DNA of 64,000 nucleotides from the NCBI GenBank assembly GCA_020248945.1, contig JADCGQ010000054.1:1-64000 (forward strand). The letters run 5' to 3'. This DNA is from Rubrivivax sp. GTDB lineage: Bacteria; Pseudomonadota; Gammaproteobacteria; Burkholderiales; Burkholderiaceae_C. The position numbers were made by a program, and so were the translations under genes. The notes below the pieces were generated by a model. The model was not told the origin of the DNA. It saw only the letters and a program-made list of their open reading frames with translations, and made no database searches. Below are positions 1-8,207 of this stretch, in pieces; the stretch's first letter is position 1, and every line of letters starts with the position of its first letter.

Positions 1-550
1 CCGGAGGTGTCGCTCACCGGCACGTGACCGGCCACTGTGTCCGGCGGTTCGCGCCGGGCGGGCCGCGATGCGAGAGCGCGTCGCACGGGCCCTGTGCCAC
101 GCCCGGCGGGAGCTGCCGGATCAGAAGAAGTACTTGACCGCCACCGCGCCGCGGTCCTTGCGGTCGCCGCTGTAGCGGCCAGCCTACAGCGAGCCGGCCC
201 AGTGCGCGTCGAACCGCTTGTTCAGCGTTACCGCCACCCGCTGCCAGCTGAGGTTGCTGTCGTGCTCCCAGGTGTGGCGCAGCTCGCCGGTGACGGCCAA
301 GCCGTCGGGCAAGCTGAGCGCGGCCCCGCTGGCGCAGGTGGCCGCCGGCGTGCTGACTTGGGCCGTCACCGCGGGCCGCGTGCTGGCAGCGGCAAGCCGC
401 CGTCCGAACGAGGAGCTGCGACGTGACCAGCGCCCCGGAACACTCGCCGCCGGACCAAATCGCCAGCTTGAGCGGGTTGTGCACGTCCACGCCCAGGGCC
501 GGCTCCTAGAATCCGGCGCCATTCCGCCCGCCGCCGAGGACGCCCCTACG
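1..550. other. Region without an intact gene
   Basis: No reading frame here has a convincing start, ribosome site and family resemblance together. The open frames on both strands are low-complexity Arg/Ala/Gly translations typical of non-coding high-GC DNA. The one recognisable element is the minus-strand protein remnant at about 121-372, listed separately. Bases 373-550 are the upstream region of the aminopeptidase gene; its SD-like gagga lies at about 536-540. Confidence 0.6.
121..372 (-). pseudogene. C-terminal remnant of an outer-membrane beta-barrel protein, interrupted by an in-frame TAG
   Basis: Reading the minus strand, a frame carries a stretch with alternating hydrophobic residues (LAVTGELRHTWEHDSN, then WQRVAVTLNKRF). 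It reaches a TAG at 186-184. The same frame then continues for 20 more codons (RYSGDRKDRGAVAVKYFF) to a TGA at 123-121. A tail ending in aromatic residues with a terminal Phe is the classic C-terminus of outer-membrane barrels, so the true end is probably at 121 and the TAG is a nonsense mutation. Nothing upstream of about 372 continues the similarity, and no start or signal peptide is present, so this is a decayed fragment. The exact family (porin-like, or the barrel of a surface-export protein) cannot be told. Confidence 0.45.
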
Positions 551-2374
551 ATGGACACCCGCACCTCCCCGATCCGCCTGCGCATCGCCCACCTGCGCGA
601 GGCCATGGCCGAGGCCGGCGTGCACGCGGTGCTGGTGCCCAGCGCCGACCCACACCTCAGCGAGTACCTGCCCGAGCGCTGGCAGGCGCGCGAGTGGCTC
701 TCGGGCTTCACCGGCAGCATGGGTACGCTGGTGGTGGCGGCCGACACCGCGGTGCTGTTCGCCGACAGCCGCTACTGGACGCAGGCCGAGGCCGAGCTCG
801 CCGGCACCGGCATCGCGCTGGAGAAGATCGCCACCGGCGCGGCGCTGAACCACGTCGACTGGCTGGCCCGCCACGTGCCGCCCGGCGCCACGGTGGCGGT
901 GGACGGGCAGGTGCTGGGCCTGGGCCTGCACGCCGCGCTCGACAAGGCCGGCGTGCGGCTGCGCACCGACCTTGACCTCGTCGACCGCATCTGGCCCGGG
1001 CGCGCGCCGCTGCCGCCCCAGCCCGTCTACGAGCACGAGCCGCCGCACGCCACCGTGCCGCGCGCAGCCCGCCTGGCCGCCGTGCACGAGGCGCTGCGCG
1101 CCCACGGCGCCACACACCACCTGGTCAGCACGGTCGACGACCTGGCCTGGATCACCAACCTGCGCGGCAGCGACGTCAGCTACAACCCGGTGTTCCTGGG
1201 CCACCTGCTGCTGGACGCCACGGGCGCCGCGCTGCGCGGCACGCTGTTCATCGGCGAGGGCAAGGTGGGCCCCGCGCTGGCCGCGGCGCTGGCCGCCGAC
1301 GGCATCGCGCTGGCGCCCTACCCCGACGCCGCCGCCGCGCTGGCCGCGCTGCCCGCGGGCGGCACGCTGCTGCTCGACCCCAAGCGCGTGACACTGGGCC
1401 TGCGCCAGGCCGTGGCCGCGGGTGTGGCCGTCAAGGAGGCCATCAACCCCAGCACGCTGCTGAAGAGCCGCAAGAGCGCCGCCGAGGCCGCCCACGTGCG
1501 CGAGGCCATGGCCCAGGACGGTGCCGCGATGTGCGCGTTCTACGCCTGGTTCGAGGCCGCGCTGGCCCGCGGCGAGCGCCTGACCGAGCTCACCGTGGAC
1601 GAGCGCCTGAGCGCCGAGCGCGCGCGGCGGCCCGGCTTCAAGGGCCTGAGCTTCCCGGTGATCGCCGGCTACAACGCCAACGGCGCCATGCCGCACTACC
1701 GCGCCACGCCCGAGCACCACGCCGTCATCGAGGGCGACGGCCTGCTGCTCATCGACAGCGGCGGCCAGTACCTGGGCGGCACCACCGACATCACGCGGGT
1801 ATGGCCCGTCGGCACCGTAAGCGCAGCGATGAAGCGCGACTACACCCTGGTGCTCAAGGGCACGATGCAGCTGAGCCGCGCGCGCTTCCCGCGCGGCACG
1901 GCCAGCCCGATGCTGGACAGCCTGGCGCGTGCGCCGCTGTGGGCCGAGGGCATCGACTTCGGCCACGGCACCGGCCACGGCGTGGGCTACTTCCTGGCCG
2001 TGCACGAAGGCCCGCAGAGCATCAGCAAGGCCGTGCCCGTGCCCGAGATGGCCATGGAGCCGGGCATGATCACCAGCATCGAGCCCGGCGTGTACCGCGA
2101 AGGGCAATGGGGCGTGCGCATCGAGAACCTGGTGCTCAACGTGGTGGCCGCCACGTCCGAGGGCAGCAGCTTCGGCGAGTTCCTCGAGTTCGAGACGCTC
2201 ACGCTGTGCCCCATCGACACGCGCTGCATCGAGCCGAGCCTGATGCGCGCGGATGAGCTGGCCTGGCTCAACGCCTACCACGCCACCGTGCGCGAGCGCC
2301 TCGAGCCGCTGCTGGCCGCACCCGAGCACGCCGCGGCGCGTGCCTGGCTGATCGAGCGCACCCAGCCGATCTGA
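551..2374 (+). CDS. Xaa-Pro aminopeptidase (aminopeptidase P family, M24B)
   Basis: A 607-residue cytosolic metallopeptidase that releases the N-terminal residue from peptides with proline in second position. Its length and three-part layout match the large aminopeptidase P1 (XPNPEP1) type: two creatinase-like N-terminal domains up to about residue 310, then the pita-bread catalytic domain. The five expected metal ligands are visible: Asp402 (LLIDSGG), Asp413 (TTDITR), His476 in GHGTGHGVG, Glu511 (IEPGVY) and Glu525 (VRIENL). The ATG at 551 was chosen because family similarity begins there; the same frame is open upstream to 218 but is low-complexity. A ROK kinase starts 17 nt downstream, so the two are probably cotranscribed. 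Confidence 0.93.
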   Translation: MDTRTSPIRLRIAHLREAMAEAGVHAVLVPSADPHLSEYLPERWQAREWLSGFTGSMGTLVVAADTAVLFADSRYWTQAEAELAGTGIALEKIATGAALNHVDWLARHVPPGATVAVDGQVLGLGLHAALDKAGVRLRTDLDLVDRIWPGRAPLPPQPVYEHEPPHATVPRAARLAAVHEALRAHGATHHLVSTVDDLAWITNLRGSDVSYNPVFLGHLLLDATGAALRGTLFIGEGKVGPALAAALAADGIALAPYPDAAAALAALPAGGTLLLDPKRVTLGLRQAVAAGVAVKEAINPSTLLKSRKSAAEAAHVREAMAQDGAAMCAFYAWFEAALARGERLTELTVDERLSAERARRPGFKGLSFPVIAGYNANGAMPHYRATPEHHAVIEGDGLLLIDSGGQYLGGTTDITRVWPVGTVSAAMKRDYTLVLKGTMQLSRARFPRGTASPMLDSLARAPLWAEGIDFGHGTGHGVGYFLAVHEGPQSISKAVPVPEMAMEPGMITSIEPGVYREGQWGVRIENLVLNVVAATSEGSSFGEFLEFETLTLCPIDTRCIEPSLMRADELAWLNAYHATVRERLEPLLAAPEHAAARAWLIERTQPI

Positions 2375-2391
2375 CGCCCGATCTGACGGCC

Positions 2392-3339
2392 ATGCGGTTT
2401 GCGCTGGGCATCGATCTCGGCGGCACCAAGATCGAGGCCCAGCTGCTGGGGCCCGAGGGCGATGTGGTCTGGCGCGACCGCCGCCCCACGCCGCAGGGCA
2501 GCTACGCCGGCACGCTGGCGGCCATCGCCGCGCAGGTGGCCGATGCGCGCACGGCGCTGGCCGGCATCGCCCCCGTTTCCCAGATCAGCGCCGGCTTCAG
2601 CATCGGCGCCGGCACCCCGGGCACGGCCGGCGCCGGCGGGCTGATGAAGAACTGCAACTCCACCTGCCTGAACGGCCGCCCGCTGGGCGCCGATCTCGTG
2701 GCGCTGCTGGGCCAGCCGGTGGCGCTGGCCAACGACGCCAACTGCCTGGCCTTGTCAGAAGCCACCGATGGCGCCGGCGCGGGTGCCGACGTGGTGTTCG
2801 CCGTCATCCTGGGCACCGGCGTGGGTGCCGGCATCGCGGTGCACGGCCGTGTGCTGCAGGGCGCGAACGGCGTGGCTGGCGAGTGGGGCCACAACCCGCT
2901 GCCCTGGGCCACGGCGGCCGATCCCGCCTGGGCCTGCTACTGCGGCCGCAGCGGCTGCATCGAGACGCTGCTGGCCGGCCCGGGGCTGGCGCGCGAACAC
3001 ACCCACGTGAATGGCGGCGGGGCCGTCACGGCGCTGCAGGTGGCCGAGGCCGCCGCAGCCCGCGACGCCGCCGCGCAGGCCACGCTGGCGCGCCACGCCG
3101 AGCGGCTGGCGCGGGCGCTGGCCAGCGTGATCAACCTGCTCGACCCCGATGTCATCGTGCTGGCCGGCGGCTTGTCGCAGCTGCCGGGCCTGGCCGAGCG
3201 CGTGCCGGCGCTGTGGAGCCGCTGGGTCTTTGGCGCCTCGGCCAACGAGCCGGTGCGCACGCGGCTCGTGCGCAGCCAACACGGCGACGCCTCGGGCGTG
3301 CGCGGAGCCGCCTGGCTGGGGCGGCAGGCGGCAGCTTAA
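2392..3339 (+). CDS. ROK-family sugar kinase (fructokinase-like)
   Basis: A 315-residue ATP-dependent sugar kinase of the ROK family, most like the fructokinase Mak/N-acetylhexosamine kinase branch; the substrate sugar is inferred only. The N-terminal phosphate loop IDLGGTKIEA is at residues 7-16. The catalytic Asp is about residue 115 (ANDANC), followed by a second nucleotide loop LGTGVGAGI. The ROK zinc site is complete: His167 (EWGHNPLP) and the cysteine motif CYCGRSGC with Cys182, Cys184 and Cys189. The gene follows the aminopeptidase by 17 nt. The TRAP operon on the opposite strand ends 21 nt past its stop, so the two transcripts converge. Confidence 0.9.
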   Translation: MRFALGIDLGGTKIEAQLLGPEGDVVWRDRRPTPQGSYAGTLAAIAAQVADARTALAGIAPVSQISAGFSIGAGTPGTAGAGGLMKNCNSTCLNGRPLGADLVALLGQPVALANDANCLALSEATDGAGAGADVVFAVILGTGVGAGIAVHGRVLQGANGVAGEWGHNPLPWATAADPAWACYCGRSGCIETLLAGPGLAREHTHVNGGGAVTALQVAEAAAARDAAAQATLARHAERLARALASVINLLDPDVIVLAGGLSQLPGLAERVPALWSRWVFGASANEPVRTRLVRSQHGDASGVRGAAWLGRQAAA

Positions 3340-3360
3340 GCCGCCCTGGAAGCCGCCGGG

Positions 3361-4404
3361 TCAGCCCCGGCCGTGCTTGGCGATCAGCGCCTTCGCCGAC
3401 GACAGCAGCTGCGCGCCCTTGAAGCCGCGCTTGTCCATGTCGGCCACCCACTCGTCGTCCACCGCCGCCGAGCGCTTGATGAAGTCTTCCGCCTCGGCCT
3501 TGGTGAAGGTGTGGATGGAGTTGCCGCGGTCGCTGGCGCTCTTGCGGCCGATGGGATCGTTGCCCTGTTGCGTGCGGCCCAGGAAGGCCGAGGTGGCCAT
3601 ACCGGAGTTGGCGTCGATCACGCGCTTCAGGTCGGCCGGCAGGCTGTCGTAGCGGGCCTTGTTCATGGCCATCACGAAGGTGGTGGTGTAGATCGCCGGC
3701 ATGTCGGCCGGGAACTCGCTGTGGAACTTGGTCAGCTCGTTCACCTTCACCGAGGGCACCACCTCCCAGGGAATGACGGCGCCGTCGATCGTGCCCTTGC
3801 TCAGTGCGTCGGGGATCTGCGGCAGCGGCATGCCCACCGGCGTGGCCCCCACCGAGGCCAGCAGCTTGTTCACCAGGCGCGTCGGGCCGCGGACCTTCAT
3901 GCCCCGCAGGTCGGCCGCGCTGTTGATGGGCTTGGCCACGCTGTGGATCACGCCCGGCCCGTGCACCTGCACCGCCAGCACCTGCGTTTCCTTGAACTCA
4001 TCGGGCGCCTGCGTCTGGAAGTACTCCCAGTAGGCCTTCGACGTGGCCTCGGCGTTGTTCATCATGAACGGCAGCTCGAAGACCTCGATGCGCGGGAAGC
4101 GCCCGGCGGTGTTGCCGGGCAGCGTCCAGATGACGTCGACGACACCGTCGCGCGCCTGGTCGTACAGCTGCACCGGCGTGCCGCCCAGCTGCATCGCCGG
4201 GTAGGCCTCGAACTTGATGCGGCCGCCGGAGTCCTTCTCGACCTTGTCCATCCACGGCTTGTGCATCGTGAGCCAGACGTTGCTCAGCGGCTGCATGAAG
4301 GTGTGGAACTTCAGCGTCACGGTCTGCTGGCCGAAGGCGGCCAGCGGCGTGCCGAGCGTGGCGGCCGCGGCAGCGGCGCCTTGGACGAGGGTGCGGCGTT
4401 TCAT
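3361..4404 (-). CDS. dctP: TRAP transporter substrate-binding protein (DctP type)
   Basis: A 347-residue periplasmic solute receptor of a tripartite ATP-independent transporter. The N-terminus (MKRRTLVQGAAAAAATLG, then AAFGQQ) is a signal peptide with a twin-Arg start, and cleavage is likely near residue 26. The mature part shows the DctP features LGGTPVQLYDQ and RGMKVRGP, the latter containing the Arg that normally anchors a substrate carboxylate. It would deliver an organic acid to the DctQ/DctM permease encoded just upstream (dctM ends at 4500, 95 nt away). This is the last gene of the six-gene minus-strand unit, and the nearby catabolic enzymes suggest it imports their substrate. Confidence 0.9.
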   Translation of the reverse strand: MKRRTLVQGAAAAAATLGTPLAAFGQQTVTLKFHTFMQPLSNVWLTMHKPWMDKVEKDSGGRIKFEAYPAMQLGGTPVQLYDQARDGVVDVIWTLPGNTAGRFPRIEVFELPFMMNNAEATSKAYWEYFQTQAPDEFKETQVLAVQVHGPGVIHSVAKPINSAADLRGMKVRGPTRLVNKLLASVGATPVGMPLPQIPDALSKGTIDGAVIPWEVVPSVKVNELTKFHSEFPADMPAIYTTTFVMAMNKARYDSLPADLKRVIDANSGMATSAFLGRTQQGNDPIGRKSASDRGNSIHTFTKAEAEDFIKRSAAVDDEWVADMDKRGFKGAQLLSSAKALIAKHGRG

Positions 4405-4499
4405 GGGGCGTGTCTCCGGTGCGGTGAGGGGCGGTGCAGGTTCTCAGCCCGCATCGAGCTGCGAAGGTAACGTTTGGCCAAGACCCTGGTCGTCAGGGT

Positions 4500-5816
4500 T
4501 CACCCGACGAACTGCACCACCCACAGGGCGATCGCCGGCACGAACAGCACCAGCAGCGCGCGGATCGTGTCGGCCATCAGGAAGGGCATCACGCCGCGGT
4601 AGCTCTCGGCGATGGGCACCGTGCGGGCGAGGTTGTTGACGATGTAGACGTTCAGCCCCACCGGCGGCGCCAGCAGGCCGAAGCCCACCGTCATCAGCAC
4701 CAGGATGCCGAACCACAGGGCCACGCTTTCCGCCGGCATGCCGAAGTTCAGGCCCATGACCATCGGAAAGAAGATCGGGATCGTCAGCAGGATCATGCTG
4801 AGCTCGTCCATCACCGCGCCGAGCACCACGTAGAACAGCAGGATGGCCGCCACCACCGCCAGCGGCGGCAGGCCCCAGCCCTGCACCACGCCGGCCAGCT
4901 GGGCCGGCACCTGCGTCAGCGCCAGTGCGGCGTTCATCAGGTCGGCGCCGAGGAAGATCAGGAAGATCATCGCCGAGGCCGCCGCCGTGGCATAGAACGA
5001 GTGCATGAACTTCGCCCAGGTCAGCTCGCGCCGCAGCAGCGCGGCCACGAAGGTGGCCGCCACGCCGACGCCGGCACCTTCGGTCGGCGTGAAGGCGCCG
5101 CCATAGATGCCGCCGAACACGACCAGGAAGATGATCGCGATCGGGGCGATGCCGCCCAGCGCCTTGAGCGTGAGCGCCGGGGCCTCGTCGTGCTCGGGGG
5201 CATGGCCGGGCACGACGCGCACGTAGATCGCGATCGTCACCATGTACATCAGCATCGCCAGCAGGCCCGGCACCATGGCCGCGGCGAACAGCTTGGCGAT
5301 GTTCTGCTCGGTGAGGATGGCGTAGATGACCAGCGGCACCGAGGGCGGGATCAGGATGCCCAGCGTGCCGCCGGCAGCCAGCGTGCCGGTGGCCAGGCGG
5401 CCGGAGTAGCCGTGCTTCTTCATCTCGGGCAGCGCCACCTGCGTGATGGTGGCCGCGGTGGCCACGCTCGAGCCGCAGATGGCCCCGAAGGCCGCGCAGG
5501 CCAGCACCGAGGCCATCGCCAGGCCGCCCTTGAAGCGCGCCATCACGGCGGCCGCAAACTCGAACAGCGCCCGGCTCAAGCCCCCCTGCGTGGCGAAGTT
5601 GCCCATCAGGATGAACAGCGGGATCACGCTCAGGTCGTAACTCGCGAAGCGAGCGAAAGCCTGCGTGTTGAGAAAGCTCGCCAGCGGCAGCCAGCCGGCC
5701 TGCAGCACGTAGCCCAGCGCCCCGGCACAGAACATCGAGGCCGCGATCGGCACGCGGATGGCCATCAGCACCAGCATGGTGCCGAAGATGAGCAGCGTCA
5801 GCGCGATCGGGCTCAT
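4500..5816 (-). CDS. dctM: TRAP transporter large permease (DctM type)
   Basis: A 438-residue inner-membrane protein that forms the sodium-coupled translocation channel of the TRAP system. It has about a dozen hydrophobic segments and DctM hallmarks such as GNFATQGGLSRALFEFA near residue 85 and AAFGAICGSSVATAATI near residue 120. The ATG at 5816 overlaps the dctQ stop by 4 nt (ATGA), which points to translational coupling. The frame is open further upstream, but that stretch is antisense-like Arg/Ala sequence. It should assemble with DctQ and the periplasmic DctP encoded on either side. Confidence 0.93.
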   Translation of the reverse strand: MSPIALTLLIFGTMLVLMAIRVPIAASMFCAGALGYVLQAGWLPLASFLNTQAFARFASYDLSVIPLFILMGNFATQGGLSRALFEFAAAVMARFKGGLAMASVLACAAFGAICGSSVATAATITQVALPEMKKHGYSGRLATGTLAAGGTLGILIPPSVPLVIYAILTEQNIAKLFAAAMVPGLLAMLMYMVTIAIYVRVVPGHAPEHDEAPALTLKALGGIAPIAIIFLVVFGGIYGGAFTPTEGAGVGVAATFVAALLRRELTWAKFMHSFYATAAASAMIFLIFLGADLMNAALALTQVPAQLAGVVQGWGLPPLAVVAAILLFYVVLGAVMDELSMILLTIPIFFPMVMGLNFGMPAESVALWFGILVLMTVGFGLLAPPVGLNVYIVNNLARTVPIAESYRGVMPFLMADTIRALLVLFVPAIALWVVQFVG

Positions 5817-6307
5817 TGCGCGGCCTCCGCGGCAGCGTCGGCAGCCGGCTCGAAGCCACGCAGCGCCTGCACGAAGGCGATCACCGCGGTGAGCGCCAGG
5901 CCGGGCACGACGCCGCAGTAGACGATCCACTCCGGAAACCCCAGCATCATCGAACCCGTCTGCGACTTCCAGGCGCTCAAGCCCCCGAGCGCGCTGCGCC
6001 AGGTCATCAGGGCCATCACCAGCGCCAGCATCAGCGCGCCGAAACGGTCGAGCCGCAGCTGCGTGGTGGGCGAGGCGCGGTTGGTGAAGAAGTCCACGAT
6101 GATGTGGCCGCGCTCCCACTGGCACCAGGGCATGAACAGGGCGATGGCCGCGCCGGCCGCCGAGCCCGAGAGCTCGAAGTCGCCGACGATCGTCCAGCCC
6201 GTGGTGTTGCGGCCGACGATGCTGACCACCGTCATCAACGTGATCACCGTCAGCAGCATGCCGGCCAGCACGGCGCAGGCCTTGGCAAGAATTTCGAGCA
6301 CACGCAT
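5813..6307 (-). CDS. dctQ: TRAP transporter small permease (DctQ type)
   Basis: A 164-residue inner-membrane subunit with four predicted helices. It carries the DctQ signature in which an Asp/Glu-rich loop (VGDFELSGSAAGAAIALFMP) is followed by WERGHIIVDFF. It tethers the receptor-loaded state to DctM. The ATG at 6307 gives the family-typical start MRVLEILAKACAVLAG; the open frame upstream lacks similarity. The ferredoxin gene ends 22 nt upstream and dctM overlaps by 4 nt downstream, so it lies inside one transcript. The C-terminal tail is Ala/Glu-rich. Confidence 0.9.
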   Translation of the reverse strand: MRVLEILAKACAVLAGMLLTVITLMTVVSIVGRNTTGWTIVGDFELSGSAAGAAIALFMPWCQWERGHIIVDFFTNRASPTTQLRLDRFGALMLALVMALMTWRSALGGLSAWKSQTGSMMLGFPEWIVYCGVVPGLALTAVIAFVQALRGFEPAADAAAEAAQ

Positions 6308-6329
6308 GGGCTGGGCCTGGGAAGGAAGT

Positions 6330-6653
6330 TCAGTACTGGCGGGAAGGCAGACGCACGACGAGCCCGTCGAGCCCGGCGTCGAGGGTGATCTGGCACGACA
6401 GCCGGCTGCCGGCCTCGCGCGGGGCGGCGGTGAGCTCGAGCATGGCCTCTTCGTCGGCCGTGGGCGCGGGCACGCGGCTGCGCCAGGGCTCGTCGAGCAT
6501 GACGTGGCAGGTGGCACAGCTGAGCGTGCCGCCGCAATCGGCCACGATGGCCTCGACGCCGGCCGAAACCGCCGCCTGCATCAGGCTGCGGCCGGAGGCT
6601 CCCTCGATCGTGACGGCGCGGCCGTCGGCATAGACGAGGTGGAGCGTGGGCAT
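6330..6653 (-). CDS. [2Fe-2S] ferredoxin, adrenodoxin-like
   Basis: A 107-residue soluble electron carrier. The four cluster cysteines are Cys40, Cys46, Cys49 (CGGTLSCATC, spacing C-x5-C-x2-C) and Cys87 (SRLSC), the vertebrate/bacterial adrenodoxin pattern. Its position between the Rieske oxygenase/ligase pair and the transporter suggests that it feeds electrons to the Rieske centre. No matching ferredoxin reductase is encoded in the unit. The ATG at 6653 gives the usual short N-terminal strand (MPTLHLVYADG). A 120-nt gap separates it from the ligase gene upstream, and dctQ begins 22 nt downstream. Confidence 0.9.
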   Translation of the reverse strand: MPTLHLVYADGRAVTIEGASGRSLMQAAVSAGVEAIVADCGGTLSCATCHVMLDEPWRSRVPAPTADEEAMLELTAAPREAGSRLSCQITLDAGLDGLVVRLPSRQY

Positions 6654-6773
6654 CAGGTGGGGGCAATCTCGCGGGAACATCGATTGTTGCGGCAGGCCCG
6701 CTGCCGCCGGAACAAGGCATTCCCCACTAGCAGCTATGCCGCCGAGGTATGGCATGCGCGGCGGGCGCGGTGA

Positions 6774-8207
6774 TCAGAAGCGGCCGAAGAGCTCGCGGCG
6801 ATCCCAGTCGGTGGTGTCGGGCGCCGCGGCACGGCGCGCGATCTCGGATCGGCGCACGGCCTCGTGCACACGCTGCATCGTCGGCCCCAGGCCCTGGCAC
6901 AACCACTCGTCGGCGGCCAGGGCGGCCAGCGCTTCGGTGGGCGAGGCGGGCAGCGGCGCGGGCTGGGGCTCATACGGGGCGCGCACGGCTGCGCCGGGCT
7001 CGAGCCGCCGCGCCAGGCCGTCGAGCCCAGCCCACACCTGCCCCGCCAGGCACAGGTAGGGGTTGGCCAGCGGCTCGCCCAGGCGGTTTTCGATGCGCGT
7101 GGCCGCGTCGCCCGGGGCGCCGATCACGCGCAGCATGGCGCCGCGGTTGTCGAAGCCCCAGTGCGCCGCCGTGGGCGCCATCGGGCTGCCCTTGAAGCGC
7201 TCGAAGCCCACGGCAGTGGGCACGCTCAAGCTCGCCAGGCCCGGCGCGTGCGCCAGCAGGCCGGCCAGCCAGTGCGCGCCGGTGTCGGACAGCACCGCCC
7301 GCGCCTCGTGCGCGCCGCCGCCCGGCGCGCTGCGCACGAAGGCGTTGCGGCCGTCGGCGGACACCAGCGACTGGTGCAGGTGCCAGCCGCTGGCCATGGC
7401 CCCGGCCAGCGGCGGCCGCGCCATGAAGGTGGCGTGCCAGCCGGCGCGTGCCAGCGCCTGGCGCACGCCGTTGCGGAAGGCGATCAGCTGGTCAGCGGCC
7501 GTCAGCGCATCGGTGGCCGAGAACACGGCCTCGACCTGGCTGGGGCCGAACTCCACCTCCAGGCTCGTCAACGGCAGGCCCAGGCCGGCGGCGGTGTGGC
7601 GCACGATGGCAAACACCTCGTCCGCCCTGTCGGCCCAGGCTTCGGACAGCAGGCCGTGCCCCGGGTGCAGCGCGTGCACCGCGGCCGGCTCGGCGGGCCA
7701 GCCGGGCACCGCGGCCGGCAGCGGCGCGGCATCGAGCCGGTAGACGTGGAACTCGACCTCGAGCCCCACGCGCAGCGTGTAGCCAGCCTCGGCCAGCCGC
7801 GCCAGCGCGCGCTGCAGCACGCCACGCGGACAGGCCTCGACGCTGCGGCCGTCGCTCCAGCGCGGCGTGGCGCGCAGCCAGCCGGTGCGCGGCGCCCAGG
7901 GCAGCACGACGAAGCTGGCCGGCTCGGGCCACAGCAGCAGGTTGTTGGCGGCGCCGAAGCCGGCCAGGCCGTCGAGCGCGCCGGGCTCGAACACCGGCAG
8001 CGCGGTGCGGTCGGCGCTGTCCTTCAGCAGCAGCGTGCTGACCATGCCGACGCCCTGCTTCAGCGCCGAGGCCAGCGCGCGTGTGCCGAAGGGGCCGCCC
8101 ACCACCAGCGTCTTGCTGCGGTAGCTGCCGTGCAAGTCGGCCCAGGCGATGCGCACCTGCTCCAGGCCCGCGGCCTCCACGCGGGCGAGCAGTTCGCCCG
8201 CGGTCAC
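6774..8207 (-). CDS. Glutamine synthetase-like gamma-glutamyl ligase
   Basis: A 477-residue GS-fold enzyme (beta-grasp plus catalytic barrel) that would activate a carboxylate, classically glutamate gamma-COOH, with ATP and couple it to an amine. The active-site set is intact: GLEVEFHVY (Glu150, Glu152), LEVEFGPSQVEAVFS (Glu219, Glu226), the ammonia/ATP-site histidine motif GWHLHQSL (His276, His278) and RIENRLGE followed by ANPYLCLAG. Overall it resembles the PuuA/GlnT-type ligases that glutamylate amines rather than housekeeping GlnA, which carries an adenylylation loop absent here. It starts with GTG at 8207, overlapping the oxygenase stop by 4 nt (GTGA), so translation is coupled. The acceptor substrate is unknown. 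Its pairing with a Rieske oxygenase recalls aniline catabolism, where gamma-glutamylation precedes dioxygenation. Confidence 0.88.
   Translation of the reverse strand: MTAGELLARVEAAGLEQVRIAWADLHGSYRSKTLVVGGPFGTRALASALKQGVGMVSTLLLKDSADRTALPVFEPGALDGLAGFGAANNLLLWPEPASFVVLPWAPRTGWLRATPRWSDGRSVEACPRGVLQRALARLAEAGYTLRVGLEVEFHVYRLDAAPLPAAVPGWPAEPAAVHALHPGHGLLSEAWADRADEVFAIVRHTAAGLGLPLTSLEVEFGPSQVEAVFSATDALTAADQLIAFRNGVRQALARAGWHATFMARPPLAGAMASGWHLHQSLVSADGRNAFVRSAPGGGAHEARAVLSDTGAHWLAGLLAHAPGLASLSVPTAVGFERFKGSPMAPTAAHWGFDNRGAMLRVIGAPGDAATRIENRLGEPLANPYLCLAGQVWAGLDGLARRLEPGAAVRAPYEPQPAPLPASPTEALAALAADEWLCQGLGPTMQRVHEAVRRSEIARRAAAPDTTDWDRRELFGRF

Noticed and set aside
184-186. TAG as a recoded (pyrrolysine-like or suppressed) codon in the outer-membrane remnant
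   Set aside because: The rest of the gene is missing, so simple decay explains the stop. There is no sign of recoding machinery in the window.
506-2329. A 607-codon open frame antisense to the aminopeptidase gene
   Set aside because: Composition is His/Gly/Ala/Arg-rich without family motifs. It mirrors the real gene, and high GC makes stops rare on the opposite strand.
4434-5921. A 495-codon plus-strand frame over dctM
   Set aside because: Rich in His, Gln and Arg with no domain pattern; it is the complement of a clear membrane protein.
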